Shown: positions 1-7,620, counted from the stretch's first letter. The stretch is DNA of 25,519 nucleotides from Clostridia bacterium (GCA_022791475.1 JAAVZD010000003.1:1-25519); one strand, 5' to 3'. Notes: generated by a model from the letters alone, not told the origin. Made by a program: numbers and translations.

Positions 1-106
1 TTTCAACTACAAGTAGCAAGTTATAATATTATTCAATTAGCCACCACAATAAATTTTAAGGCGTTTTTTTGTGATGAATAAGTATTTTACTTATAAAATA
101 TAAATT

Positions 107-346
<240 letters not shown>

Positions 347-359
347 TTACTCCTTTCTT

Positions 360-406
360 TAGACAGCTTGAAATACGATATAAAATTATAGTTTTTAGTT
401 GTAGTG
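360..406 (+). repeat. imperfect inverted repeat, left copy
   Basis: This stretch and the reverse complement of 2916-2957 share TAGACAGCT, GATATAAAATTATAGTT (17 bp) and GTAGTG in the same order, with small gaps between the blocks. Each copy lies just upstream of a minus-strand mobile-element gene (the recombinase fragment and tnpV), but the two are inverted relative to each other. They could be element ends, recombinase or repressor binding sites, or duplicated promoter sequence. Confidence 0.5.
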
Positions 407-605
407 TATTGACATAATACCATATTCATTTTTACAATGCAAGTGAATTTTAAGAATTTTTTATCCATTGTTTACACCCTTCTTGCAGGTACGCAAGAGG
501 GATCTACAGAGCATATCTGTTACGCAACTTTTCTAAAGTGCGTAACCCACTATGACACTTTCAAAACTATCATTTTGGAAAGGTGTCGTGGGCTCTACGA
601 GGCTT

Positions 606-639
606 ACAAAATTAGTTGCTAAAAAGCAACTAATTTTGT
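606..639. repeat. 15-bp perfect inverted repeat
   Basis: Arms 606-620 and 625-639 pair perfectly around an AAAA loop. There is no long T-run after either side, so it is less like a terminator than a DNA or RNA hairpin within the possible transfer-origin region. Confidence 0.8.
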
Positions 640-682
640 CACTGAAAAATTTTAAGCATACCTGCATAAAATTTTATCAGTG

Positions 683-712
683 TTTTTGTTATGCTAGAAA
701 ACATAACAAAAA
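683..712. repeat. 11-bp perfect inverted repeat
   Basis: TTTTTGTTATG (683-693) and CATAACAAAAA (702-712) pair around an 8-nt loop. On the minus strand the stem ends in a T-run, so it could serve as a terminator as well as part of the hairpin cluster. Confidence 0.7.
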
Positions 713-995
713 ACCGACGGAAACGACAAATAAAATTAGCAACAAAACAAATTTGTTCTAATCTTATTTGCACATCTCCCCGTCGATTTGTTTATACTGG
801 ACATTTTACATATATATACATTTTTTTAAAACCAGTGCTAGTTGACATATTGGAGCGAGTTAAACCCAGACTGCGAAAACAATTTAATGCCTTCTGCCAA
901 GTAACTCATTATGTGTGTGTCATTGTTAATTTTTCAGTTACCATTTGAAATGGCACACATAATATATCATCAAATAAGCTTGATGTCAAGCATTT

Positions 996-1024
996 TTGAC
1001 ATTTAATGTAAAATATAGTATAAT
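996..1024 (+). promoter_or_regulatory. consensus sigma-A promoter of the phosphatase gene
   Basis: A perfect TTGACA (996-1001), a 17-nt spacer and a perfect TATAAT (1019-1024) lie about 40 nt upstream of the phosphatase start. A small palindrome GCTTGA-TG-TCAAGC (978-991) sits immediately upstream of the -35 and could be an operator. Confidence 0.85.
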
Positions 1025-1066
1025 AAAATTAGTTTATTATGTTAATTAGAAAGGTGGAATAGGATT

Positions 1067-2482
1067 ATGGGATATATAAAAGAAGAAGAAATAGTAAGAA
1101 ATGACATAAAACTTTTCAAAGCACCTATAAACTTAGATAAATATGATATGTATTATATAAAATTTCAAATGAGAACTGGAAGTACAAAAATTGTAAGAGT
1201 TTTCTGTGAAAAAGGTACTTTTCCTGATTTTCAAAGTGAAGAATTTCAAAAAATACAACAGGATTATGGCAAAAATCTAATTTCTGATTTTTTCGTAAAA
1301 AGATTGATTGGTCAAAATGGATTAATGACTAAAGAAGGTCGAGATGATTATATTTATTTGGGTGGAGAACTCTGTAAAAATGGGTATATAGCTGATCGTT
1401 ATATGATACAGCCAAACGGAAAAACTGGACAACAGAACTTTGAGGATAGTTTATTTAGTTTAAAATTACAGGTTCAAGCTAAAGAAAATGTTTCTCAAAA
1501 TGATAAAGTTTCAAATAACCAAGATGGTAAAGGAAAAACTTATGTAATTGGGGATATTCATGGAATGTATGGTTCATATATTGATATTATGAAAAAAATG
1601 ACCACCAATGACCATCTGATTATTCTAGGAGATGTTATTGATAGGGGAACTGGTGGAATTCAAATTATTCAAGATATAATGAAAAGAAAACAAAATAGAC
1701 AATATAATCCAGAAATTACTTTTCTTTTAGGAAATCACGAAATGCAATTTTTAGAAACTGTTAGTATAATGATACGACATGGATTACATAGAGAAGATTT
1801 AATTAATATAATGAATTGGAGAAGTACACGTTCTCAAATGGGATGGTATAGCCTGCATAATGATGAACGTTCTAAACAAGAATATCGACGTTGGAATAGT
1901 GAATTTAATAAATATAATGGAAAATATCAAGAGTTAATTAGTGAAAAAGGATTGATTGACTGGGAATTAGATACTATGGGAATATGGTTAAATTCAAATA
2001 AAGGTAAAACGACAATTTTTGATTTTCTAAAAGGTGGAAGAGTTAATGGAGCTCAAGAGCAAAATGCTATATATAAATTTCTTTGTGATTCATATGTTGT
2101 ATTACCACAAAATATTAAAGGCAAAGATTATTTATTTGTACATGCTATGCCACCAAAAGATTCGCAAATGATTAGTAATATGAAACAAACTAGAAAAGGT
2201 TATAGATTTGCAGAATTAACAAGAGAACAATATGAATTTATGTTACAAGAAAGAGATAAAAGTACTTACGAACAAGCTAAAAAATTTGGATTTATTACAA
2301 TTTGTGGGCATACCCCAGAATTTGGAACTATTTTAAGAGACGAAAATAAAGGTGTTATTAGAATAGATGCAGGGTGTGGACATAAACAAAAGAAATGTAA
2401 ATTAGCTTTATACTGTGTAGATGATGGAAGTGTCGAATATTATGATGAAAAAGAAACTACTGTAGAGCCACAAGAGTTATAA
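1067..2482 (+). CDS. calcineurin-like (PPP-type) metallophosphatase with an unknown N-terminal domain
   Basis: The protein has 471 residues. The catalytic part shows the ordered metal-binding motifs of the PPP/ApaH-like phosphoesterases: GDIHG at 162-166, GDVIDRG at 188-194 and GNHE at 222-225, followed by FVHAMP near 365 and CGHTPEFG further on. This predicts a two-metal hydrolase acting on phosphoproteins or dinucleoside polyphosphates; the substrate cannot be told. Residues 1 to ~150 precede the phosphatase domain and match nothing I recognise. A polar, low-complexity linker (about 138-156) joins the halves. The start is supported by AAAGGTGG about 8 nt upstream and by a perfect promoter at 996-1024. 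It lies between recombinase debris and tnpV, so it is probably cargo of a mobile element. It ends in a terminator shared with the convergent tnpV. Confidence 0.85.
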   Translation: MGYIKEEEIVRNDIKLFKAPINLDKYDMYYIKFQMRTGSTKIVRVFCEKGTFPDFQSEEFQKIQQDYGKNLISDFFVKRLIGQNGLMTKEGRDDYIYLGGELCKNGYIADRYMIQPNGKTGQQNFEDSLFSLKLQVQAKENVSQNDKVSNNQDGKGKTYVIGDIHGMYGSYIDIMKKMTTNDHLIILGDVIDRGTGGIQIIQDIMKRKQNRQYNPEITFLLGNHEMQFLETVSIMIRHGLHREDLINIMNWRSTRSQMGWYSLHNDERSKQEYRRWNSEFNKYNGKYQELISEKGLIDWELDTMGIWLNSNKGKTTIFDFLKGGRVNGAQEQNAIYKFLCDSYVVLPQNIKGKDYLFVHAMPPKDSQMISNMKQTRKGYRFAELTREQYEFMLQERDKSTYEQAKKFGFITICGHTPEFGTILRDENKGVIRIDAGCGHKQKKCKLALYCVDDGSVEYYDEKETTVEPQEL

Positions 2483-2484
2483 AT

Positions 2485-2526
2485 AAAATAGGATATTCGT
2501 AATCAAAACGAGTATCCTATTTTTCA
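2485..2526. terminator. bidirectional terminator between the phosphatase gene and tnpV
   Basis: AAAATAGGATA (2485-2495) pairs with TATCCTATTTT (2513-2523), followed by more T residues on the plus strand and T residues from the left arm on the minus strand. It separates two convergent genes. Confidence 0.8.
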
Positions 2527-2889
2527 TTAATTAAAAATAAATTCATTTAAAACAGTTTCTTCAACACAATATTTATAATTATTCATAAGCCCAGTCCATC
2601 TCAAAGGGTCAGTATTTTTCAAGTTTTCATCAATAGGATTTTTTTCTAGCATTTGTTTCATAAGTACTTCAAATCTTTCTTTAGCTTGTTTATCAGTTTT
2701 TACAATATGTTTTCTTAATGTTTTGTTCATAAACATTATTATATATTCAGCCTTTTTATGATTCTTTAAATATTCTAATCTTAAATGACCATACTTTCCA
2801 ATAATATAATCATTTTCATAATCTTCCTTTTCCAAATATAAGTCAGGAACGAAAAAATTTCCTTCTTTGTGATAAGTTATCTCTACCAT
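2527..2889 (-). CDS. tnpV: TnpV family transposon protein
   Basis: This 120-residue protein matches the TnpV family carried by Tn4451-type mobilizable transposons. It has the typical layout: an N-terminal block (PDLYLEKEDYE), YIIGKYGHLRLEYLK, then DKQAKERFEVLMKQM and a C-terminal WTGLMNNYKYCVEETVLNE-type segment. The length is normal and the frame is intact. TnpV function is unknown; it is a small, non-essential passenger. AGGAGG lies 7-8 nt upstream of the ATG at 2889. With the recombinase fragment at 107-343 on the same strand it marks this segment as remains of one element. Confidence 0.8.
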   Translation of the reverse strand: MVEITYHKEGNFFVPDLYLEKEDYENDYIIGKYGHLRLEYLKNHKKAEYIIMFMNKTLRKHIVKTDKQAKERFEVLMKQMLEKNPIDENLKNTDPLRWTGLMNNYKYCVEETVLNEFIFN

Positions 2890-2915
2890 ATCTAAATCCT
2901 CCTAAAATTCAATTT

Positions 2916-2957
2916 CACTACTTTTAGAACTATAATTTTATATCTGCTAGCTGTCTA
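2916..2957 (-). repeat. imperfect inverted repeat, right copy
   Basis: Read on the minus strand this is the partner of 360-406, sharing TAGACAGCT, the 17-bp GATATAAAATTATAGTT block and GTAGTG. It lies directly upstream of tnpV. Confidence 0.5.
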
Positions 2958-2998
2958 TAAATACAATTTTTCATAAAGTGTACTTAATTTAATCTTAC

Positions 2999-3020
2999 TG
3001 GGACGGAGTTTTTGTCACTA
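2999..3020 (+). repeat. REP-like dispersed repeat, single arm
   Basis: This 22-nt stretch containing GGGACGGAGTTTTTGTCAC is identical to the core of both arms of the palindrome at 20587-20685. No inverted partner is present nearby, so this is a solo arm. GGGAC-containing palindromes of this kind in Firmicutes resemble repetitive extragenic elements mobilised by Y1-type transposases; that link is inference. Confidence 0.7.
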
Positions 3021-3050
3021 CCATTTGAAGAGATAATTATAAAAATAAAG

Positions 3051-3090
3051 GCATATTAATTTTAATTTGAGAATTTAATATGCTTTTTTA
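3051..3090 (+). terminator. orphan rho-independent terminator
   Basis: GCATATTAA (3051-3059) pairs with TTAATATGC (3075-3083), followed by a run of T. No plus-strand gene ends just before it, so it may be what remains of a lost gene at the edge of the mobile region. Confidence 0.65.
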
Positions 3091-3103
3091 TTTTTTATTT
3101 TTA

Positions 3104-3132
3104 TTGTAAAAAATGTAAACTTATGATAATAT
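3104..3132 (+). promoter_or_regulatory. probable sigma-A promoter of the SDR gene
   Basis: TTGTAA (3104-3109), 17-nt spacer, TAATAT (3127-3132), 24 nt before the SDR start. Confidence 0.55.
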
Positions 3133-3156
3133 AACTAAAAAAATAGGAGAAATTTT

Positions 3157-3888
3157 ATGAATAAAGTTGTATTAATCACAGGAAGTAGCAAAGGAATAGG
3201 GAAAGCTACTGCAATTGAATTTGCAAAGAAATGGTATAATGTAGTAATAAACTATTTAACAGACGAAAATAGTGCAAAAGAATTATCAGAATACTTACAA
3301 AAGGAATATAAAATAGAAACATTAGTAGTAAAAGCTGATGTTTCAAATGAGAAACAAGTTCAAGATATGGTAAATAAAACCATAGAAAAATTCGAAAAAA
3401 TAGATGTACTTGTAAATAATGCAGGAATAGCAATAGATAAGGAATTTGAAGATAGAACAGTAGAAGACTGGAAAAAAAACTTAGAAGTAAACACAATAGG
3501 TACCTTCTTAGTATCAAAATATGTAAGTGAAAATATGCTAAAAAACAAAAGTGGAAAAATAATAAATGTATCATCAACAAATGGAATAAACACATTCTAC
3601 CCAACAAGTATAGATTATGATGCTTCAAAAGCAGCAATAATAAACTTAACCAATAATTTAAGTATACAATTTGCACCATACATAAATGTAAACGCAGTAG
3701 CACCAGGCTGGGTAAATACGCCAATGAACCAAGAGTTACCACAAGAATTTATCGAAGAAGAAACAGCAAAAATATACAAAAAAAGATTTGCCGAGCCAGA
3801 AGAAATAGCGAAAGTAATATTATTTTTAGCATCAGATGATGCAGAATATATAAATGGAACAGTTATAAAAGTAGATGGAGGAATGTAA
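3157..3888 (+). CDS. short-chain dehydrogenase/reductase (FabG-like)
   Basis: This 243-residue classical SDR has the Rossmann nucleotide-binding motif TGSSKGIG at 8-15, the D61-V motif, NNAG at 87-90, a catalytic Ser at 139/140, and Tyr154 and Lys158 in YDASK. It ends with the usual INGTVIKVDGGM tail. It is predicted to be a cytosolic NAD(P)H-dependent oxidoreductase of the 3-oxoacyl-ACP reductase type. Because it stands alone, far from any fatty-acid gene, a role in lipid synthesis is not established; it could reduce another ketone or sugar. Length and motifs are complete. The start has AGGAG upstream and a promoter at 3104-3132. Confidence 0.9.
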   Translation: MNKVVLITGSSKGIGKATAIEFAKKWYNVVINYLTDENSAKELSEYLQKEYKIETLVVKADVSNEKQVQDMVNKTIEKFEKIDVLVNNAGIAIDKEFEDRTVEDWKKNLEVNTIGTFLVSKYVSENMLKNKSGKIINVSSTNGINTFYPTSIDYDASKAAIINLTNNLSIQFAPYINVNAVAPGWVNTPMNQELPQEFIEEETAKIYKKRFAEPEEIAKVILFLASDDAEYINGTVIKVDGGM

Positions 3889-3903
3889 TTCTCTCCATTT
3901 TTT
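3875..3903 (+). terminator. terminator overlapping the SDR stop codon
   Basis: ATGGAG (3875-3880) pairs with CTCCAT (3893-3898), followed by six T. The stop codon lies in the loop. Confidence 0.6.
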
Positions 3904-3928
3904 ACTTATTAAGATTTTATGAAGCCTA

Positions 3929-3956
3929 TTCACATTTTAATAAAAAGTAGTATAAT
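3929..3956 (+). promoter_or_regulatory. probable promoter of the VTT gene
   Basis: TTCACA (3929-3934), 16-nt spacer, perfect TATAAT (3951-3956), 30 nt before the GTG start. Confidence 0.6.
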
Positions 3957-3986
3957 AAATAACAGTAAAAAATAAGGAGAACAAAA

Positions 3987-4697
3987 GTGAATAAGAGAAA
4001 AGTAATAAATATAGTAGGAATAGTAATAGTCATAGCAATATTTGCAATAGCAATAGCATATTTAGCACCAATAATGAAAGATATATCGACAAAAGAAGGG
4101 CAAATAGAATTTAAAGAAAAAATAGATAATTTAGGAATATTAGGTATGCTTATATTGTTTGCTTTAGAAGTTGCACAAATATTTTTTGTAGTAATACCAG
4201 GAGAGCCATTAGAAATTTTAGCAGGAATGTGCTATGGAAGTATAGGCGGAACAATATTTATAACACTATCAGTATTCATAACAACAGCAATTTTATATTT
4301 TCTAGTAAGAAAATATGGAAGAAAATTTGTATATGAATCTTTCAAAAAAGAAAAGATAGACAAAATAGAAAATAGTAAAATACTAAAAAATCCAAAAAAA
4401 GTAGAAAGAATAATGATAATACTATTTTTAATACCAGGAACACCAAAAGACTTATTAGTATATATAGGAGGTTTATTACCAATAAATCCACTAAGGTTCA
4501 TACTAATATCAACATTTGCAAGATTCCCATCAGTAATATCATCAACAATAGTAGGTTCAAGATTAGCACAAGGAGATATAAAAACAAGTGCAATAGTATA
4601 TGCAGTAACATTTTTAATTACAGCAATTATATTAGCAATAATAAATTTATTTGATAAAGATAAAGAAACAAAACAAGCATTAGAAGCGCTAAAATAA
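3987..4697 (+). CDS. TVP38/TMEM64 (VTT domain) membrane protein
   Basis: This 236-residue integral membrane protein starts with GTG, preceded by AAGGAG. It has a hydrophobic N-terminal helix (about 7-29), then the VTT/DedA-type core: helix 48-70, the re-entrant motif PGEPLEILAG at 71-80 with a following Gly-rich turn, a helix at 86-107, and the second half-motif FLIPGTPKD at 147-155 with FARFP near 178-181. A final helix lies at about 203-221 and a charged tail follows. DedA/TVP38 proteins are linked to lipid scrambling and membrane homeostasis; the substrate here cannot be told. It forms its own transcription unit, with promoter at 3929-3956 and terminator at 4716-4760. Confidence 0.88.
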   Translation: MNKRKVINIVGIVIVIAIFAIAIAYLAPIMKDISTKEGQIEFKEKIDNLGILGMLILFALEVAQIFFVVIPGEPLEILAGMCYGSIGGTIFITLSVFITTAILYFLVRKYGRKFVYESFKKEKIDKIENSKILKNPKKVERIMIILFLIPGTPKDLLVYIGGLLPINPLRFILISTFARFPSVISSTIVGSRLAQGDIKTSAIVYAVTFLITAIILAIINLFDKDKETKQALEALK

Positions 4698-4715
4698 AAA
4701 ATGGAAATTTGAAAA

Positions 4716-4760
4716 AAACACTAATAAAAAGCGACATTACAAGCTATCTTATTAGTGTTT
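4716..4760. terminator. strong terminator, effective on both strands
   Basis: AAACACTAATAA (4716-4727) pairs perfectly with TTATTAGTGTTT (4749-4760). On the minus strand the stem runs into seven T; on the plus strand the T-run is broken. The stronger minus-strand form suggests a minus-strand transcript from 4779-4951. Confidence 0.75.
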
Positions 4761-4773
4761 AAATTTATTACAG

Positions 4774-4836
4774 TTACAATTCACATCTATCGTTTAAAAT
4801 CCGCTCCCAGAGGTTAATATATTTCATTTTTTCCAT
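4774..4836 (-). CDS. possible 20-codon small ORF inside a palindromic element
   Basis: Reading the minus strand, GGAGGG (4846-4841) precedes an ATG at 4836 by four bases, and 20 codons follow before TAA at 4776-4774. The peptide begins MEKMKYINLW and ends NDRCEL. Its codons 4-9 are made from the right half of a 17-bp stem whose other half lies upstream of the ribosome binding site, so translation would open that stem. A strong minus-strand terminator (4716-4760) follows. It could be a leader peptide, a small protein or chance; I recognise no family. Confidence 0.3.
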   Translation of the reverse strand: MEKMKYINLWERILNDRCEL

Positions 4837-4951
4837 TTCGCCCTCCAAGATAAGGGGTATTCCTCCGCCTCAAAGGGCTGCCTGAGTCTTCATTACAAAA
4901 ATAAAATATATTAACCTCTGCGCGCTAGTGCATAATGATTTAGGTGTGAAT
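4779..4951. repeat. nested palindromic element, possible structured RNA or MITE
   Basis: Outer arms 4779-4789 and 4941-4951 pair over 11 bp with one G-U type mismatch. Inside them CAGAGGTTAATATATTT (4808-4824) pairs perfectly with its complement at 4904-4920. The ~80-nt interior is much more GC-rich than anything around it and contains further GCCCT/AGGGC complementarity. This occupies most of the 389-bp gap between the VTT and YgjP-like genes. It matches no RNA family I can name. Confidence 0.6.
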
Positions 4952-4998
4952 AGAAATAATTAATTGCAAAAAAAACGAACAAAATTTTGAAAAAACTA

Positions 4999-5027
4999 TT
5001 GACAAGATAAATAAATTGATATAAAAT
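4999..5027 (+). promoter_or_regulatory. sigma-A promoter of the YgjP-like gene
   Basis: Perfect TTGACA (4999-5004), 17-nt spacer, TAAAAT (5022-5027), about 60 nt before the start. Confidence 0.75.
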
Positions 5028-5086
5028 AAGTTCAACAAAGCGAACAAGAGTTCAAAAAACAATATTTTGCAAGGAGTGGTTTGAAA

Positions 5087-5791
5087 ATGAATTTATTTAA
5101 AAGTAGAAATAATGTAATAACATACACAGTTAATAAAAGAGAATATAGTAATTTATATATATCTGTACAAAATGGAGAAGTTATTATTAATGCTCCTTGG
5201 TATATGGCAAGTAGTCAAATACAAGAAATAGTAGAAGAAAAAAAGCAATGGATATTAAATAAAATAAAAGAATATGAAATAGCTTGTGAGAAAAGAAAAA
5301 TAAAAGAATATACAAGACTAAAAATAGTAAAAGTGTTAGGGATAAATTATGATTTAGCTATAAAATATAAAAATATAAAAACACCAAATCTATCTATAGA
5401 ACAAGGTAAAATATTAGTAATACTTCCAAATAAATATAAAAAATTGGGAAATGATGAAATAGTAAAAATATTAATAGAGAAAATGTATAACATGGTAGCA
5501 AAAAAAGAAATAGAAAGAGCAATGGAAAAAACAAGAATAATGGTGGGGATAGCTCCAGAAGACTATGAAATAAAAAGAATAGAAGGAACATTAGGTAAAT
5601 GTTTAAATGAAAAAATCACAATAAATCCTAATATTGTTAAATATAGTAGAGAAACTATAGAATACATTATCTTACACGAATTTTGCCACTTAAAATACAA
5701 AAATCACACAAAATCTTTTTATAATATGATAAAAACATATATACCCAAATATAAAGAAATAGAAAGTGAATTAAAAGGAAAATCATATTAA
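5087..5791 (+). CDS. YgjP/DUF45-type zinc metallopeptidase
   Basis: With the ATG at 5087 the protein has 234 residues. AAGGAG at 5071-5076 is 10 nt from this ATG but only 4 nt from an in-frame TTG at 5081, so the ATG is preferred. The C-terminal part carries HEFCH at 197-201 and a third likely zinc ligand His207 (HLKYKNH), as in YgjP-like metal-dependent hydrolases of the M48/WLM group. The usual RWGSC block just before the HExxH is replaced by GTLGKC. No signal peptide or membrane helix is seen, so it is cytosolic. The substrate is unknown; YgjP relatives have been linked to nucleic-acid enzymes by context only. Confidence 0.8.
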   Translation: MNLFKSRNNVITYTVNKREYSNLYISVQNGEVIINAPWYMASSQIQEIVEEKKQWILNKIKEYEIACEKRKIKEYTRLKIVKVLGINYDLAIKYKNIKTPNLSIEQGKILVILPNKYKKLGNDEIVKILIEKMYNMVAKKEIERAMEKTRIMVGIAPEDYEIKRIEGTLGKCLNEKITINPNIVKYSRETIEYIILHEFCHLKYKNHTKSFYNMIKTYIPKYKEIESELKGKSY

Positions 5792-5856
5792 ATATTATAA
5801 ATTATATTCAACATTATTATAAAGCTGAATATAATTATGACAGGAGGTATATAAAT

Positions 5857-6150
5857 ATGGACGGAGTTTATGAAACAAGTATTAACACACCAATGGGAAA
5901 TATTAATGCACGTATAGCATTAAAACAAACAGGAAATGTGATAAATGGAATAGTAGAAATAATGGGTTCTAAAAATCCACTTACCACAGGAAAAGTAAAT
6001 GGCAATAAATGTTATTTTTCAGGAGAAATGAAAAATAATATGCTTAGTTTAAAATATGATATAACAGGAGAGCTAGTAGGGAATATACTTAATATTTATG
6101 CAAAAACGAATATGGGAGAATTTAAATTACAAGCGAAAAAAGTTGGATAA
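5857..6150 (+). CDS. small beta-rich hypothetical protein
   Basis: This 97-residue protein has alternating hydrophobic and polar residues and many Gly/Asn turns (TPMGNINARIALKQTG, NGIVEIMG, TGKVNGNKCYFSGE), suggesting a small all-beta barrel. Similar ~100-residue proteins beginning with a MDGxY...TPMG pattern are common in Clostridia and have no assigned function. CAGGAGG lies 9 nt upstream. It is 65 nt downstream of the YgjP-like gene with no terminator between, so the two may be co-transcribed. No signal peptide is present. Confidence 0.65.
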   Translation: MDGVYETSINTPMGNINARIALKQTGNVINGIVEIMGSKNPLTTGKVNGNKCYFSGEMKNNMLSLKYDITGELVGNILNIYAKTNMGEFKLQAKKVG

Positions 6151-6169
6151 AATTATTATTTTTTAGCCA

Positions 6170-6243
6170 TGAAAAATACACCTCCATTTAGATTTTAATA
6201 CAAATTGTTTTTATTTGTGTTTACTAAATGGGGGTGCATTTCA
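6170..6243. terminator. convergent terminator-like inverted repeat
   Basis: ACACCTCCATTTAG (end of left arm, 6191) pairs with CTAAATGGGGGTGC (from 6224) with a few mismatches, and flanking TGAAA/TTTCA extends the stem. It lies between convergent genes; the T-run is weak. Confidence 0.55.
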
Positions 6244-6298
6244 TTATTATATATTGTTTTTTTCTGTTCTAATAAATAATTTATTTAGAAAAAATGAA

Positions 6299-7018
6299 TT
6301 ATTTTTCTTTTGTATCATTTAACTTCCTACAACTTTGCTCTGTATCCACACTTATACACTTATCTGGATTTTTAAAAGCTAAATACCAACTCATCCCATT
6401 TCTATTTTTAGCAATTTCCTCATTTCTTTTTTGAAGTGCTACAAAAGTAGTAGGAGGAGCCACAATAATAGGTTCGCAAGGTACCCAATTAGCAGGTGTA
6501 GAACCATGTGATTCGTCAGAAGTTTGAAGAGCCTCAATACACCTTAAAATTTCAGGAATACATCTACCTATATTTAATGGGTAAACCAATATAAGCCTTA
6601 CTATACCTTTATCATCAATAATAAACACATTTCGCACAGTTTCAGTAGTACTAACATCATTAGAAATCATACCATATTTTCTAGCAATAGCCCCATTTCT
6701 ATCAGCTATAATAGGGAAAGGAACAACAACACCAGTTTTACAATAAATATCATATACCCAAGCTAAATGAGAAGGGTTACTATCTACACTAAGCCCAATT
6801 AAACAAGTGTTAAGCCTTTCAAAATATGTATTTGCTTTACTAAAAGCTATCATTTCAGTTGTACATACAGGGGTAAAATCACCAGGGTGAGAAAATAAAA
6901 CAACCCATTTACCCTTATAATCATTTAAACATATATTTCCCATAGTAGAAGTAGCCTCAAAATCAGGTGCATGTTGCCCAATTCTAACTGTTCCATTCAT
7001 CATTATTTCATAATCCAT
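6299..7018 (-). CDS. peroxiredoxin, Prx6/1-Cys type
   Basis: This 239-residue protein is an AhpC/TSA-fold thiol peroxidase. The active site PGDFTPVCTTE places the peroxidatic Cys at residue 52, with the conserved Arg130 in TVRNVFIID. The TPANW segment near 174-178 and the long C-terminal arm are typical of the archaeal/clostridial Prx6-like group rather than 2-Cys AhpC. Additional cysteines at 153, 160, 181, 221 and 230 could act as resolving residues; C221 and C230 lie in the C-terminal arm as in archaeal homologues. It is predicted to reduce hydrogen and organic peroxides in the cytosol. AAAGGAG precedes the ATG. No reductase gene is adjacent. Confidence 0.9.
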   Translation of the reverse strand: MDYEIMMNGTVRIGQHAPDFEATSTMGNICLNDYKGKWVVLFSHPGDFTPVCTTEMIAFSKANTYFERLNTCLIGLSVDSNPSHLAWVYDIYCKTGVVVPFPIIADRNGAIARKYGMISNDVSTTETVRNVFIIDDKGIVRLILVYPLNIGRCIPEILRCIEALQTSDESHGSTPANWVPCEPIIVAPPTTFVALQKRNEEIAKNRNGMSWYLAFKNPDKCISVDTEQSCRKLNDTKEK

Positions 7019-7084
7019 AAAAAATAAACTCCTTTCGTTTTTTATATATAATATGAATAGAGTTCTTTATTGTTACAGTCATTA

Positions 7085-7120
7085 AAAAATCTCAAGCTAT
7101 AATTATAGCCTGAGATTTTT
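7085..7120. terminator. near-perfect 18-bp terminator
   Basis: Arms 7085-7102 and 7103-7120 pair over 18 bp with one G-U type mismatch, A-rich on one side and T-rich on the other, so it can act in both directions. It ends the 112-residue gene upstream of the peroxiredoxin. Confidence 0.8.
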
Positions 7121-7126
7121 CAAACC

Positions 7127-7465
7127 TTAATCTTGATGTCTAAAAGCAATCATATTATTAATATCAAAACGTTTCCTATTAGCTAATTCTTCATAGAGTT
7201 CTTGAGAATAATTAGCCATATTTAATCCATGTTCAGGAAAATAAATATAAAACCAAATACGAAGTTCATTAGGAAGACATACCAAAGATTTTCTTTCTTC
7301 TTCAGTCATATATCTTTCCTCTAATTTTGAAACATATGAATTAAAGAAATCTCCAATCCATTTAAGTTTTTCCTCTAGACCTAAGTCTAATTGTTCAAAT
7401 TCTTTCCGCTTTAAAGTTAATTCTTCTTTTACAATTTCAATATCTTTTTCAGTGATTTCTTTCAT
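7127..7465 (-). CDS. hypothetical protein
   Basis: Starting at the ATG at 7465, which has AAGGAGG 9 nt upstream, the protein has 112 residues (MKEITEKDIEIVKEEL...). A longer reading from 7540 is less likely because the extra residues lie upstream of that strong ribosome binding site. The first ~70 residues are charged and helical (KEELTLKRKEFEQLDLG), and the C-terminal part is rich in aromatic residues (LRIWFYIYFPEHG). No signal or membrane segment and no family recognised. It has its own terminator and is separate from the peroxiredoxin gene. Confidence 0.65.
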   Translation of the reverse strand: MKEITEKDIEIVKEELTLKRKEFEQLDLGLEEKLKWIGDFFNSYVSKLEERYMTEEERKSLVCLPNELRIWFYIYFPEHGLNMANYSQELYEELANRKRFDINNMIAFRHQD

Positions 7466-7584
7466 AATCAAAATCCTCCTTAAAATAAGATAACATAATT
7501 GTATGCCAATTAAATAAAAATGTAAAGTAGCTATAAACAAATTATTAATATTTTATAAATAATATACTACAAAGAAAACTCTTG

Positions 7585-7593
7585 TGATATAAT
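7585..7593 (+). promoter_or_regulatory. extended -10 promoter of the ABC operon
   Basis: TG-A-TATAAT with a perfect -10 at 7588-7593 and no good -35. It is 28 nt before the ABC gene, which has AAAGGGG as ribosome binding site. Confidence 0.6.
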
Positions 7594-7620
7594 TTAAAAA
7601 AAGTTAAAGGGGATAAGCAA

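Larger units (their letters stand above)
470..800. other. hairpin-rich non-coding region, possible oriT of a mobilizable element
   Basis: The 344-1066 stretch has no convincing gene. Its middle is dense in inverted repeats: GTTACGCA/TGCGTAAC around 520-547, GACAC-type arms around 555-588, a 15-bp perfect stem at 606-620/625-639 (ACAAAATTAGTTGCT and its complement, 4-nt loop), and an 11-bp perfect stem at 683-693/702-712. The base composition is less AT-rich than its neighbours. Position next to a serine recombinase and near tnpV, with several nested stems, is what the transfer origin of a Tn4451-like element looks like. No nic site was identified, and no relaxase gene lies in the window. Short ORFs here have no recognisable content. 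Confidence 0.35.

Noticed and set aside
437..948. Three overlapping plus-strand ORFs of 61-85 codons
   Set aside because: No ribosome binding sites, no recognisable content, and they run through perfect inverted repeats; the region reads as non-coding.
3206..3742. Leucine-rich 178-codon minus-strand ORF
   Set aside because: Antisense to the SDR gene, with low-complexity Leu/Tyr composition expected from complementing AT-rich codons.
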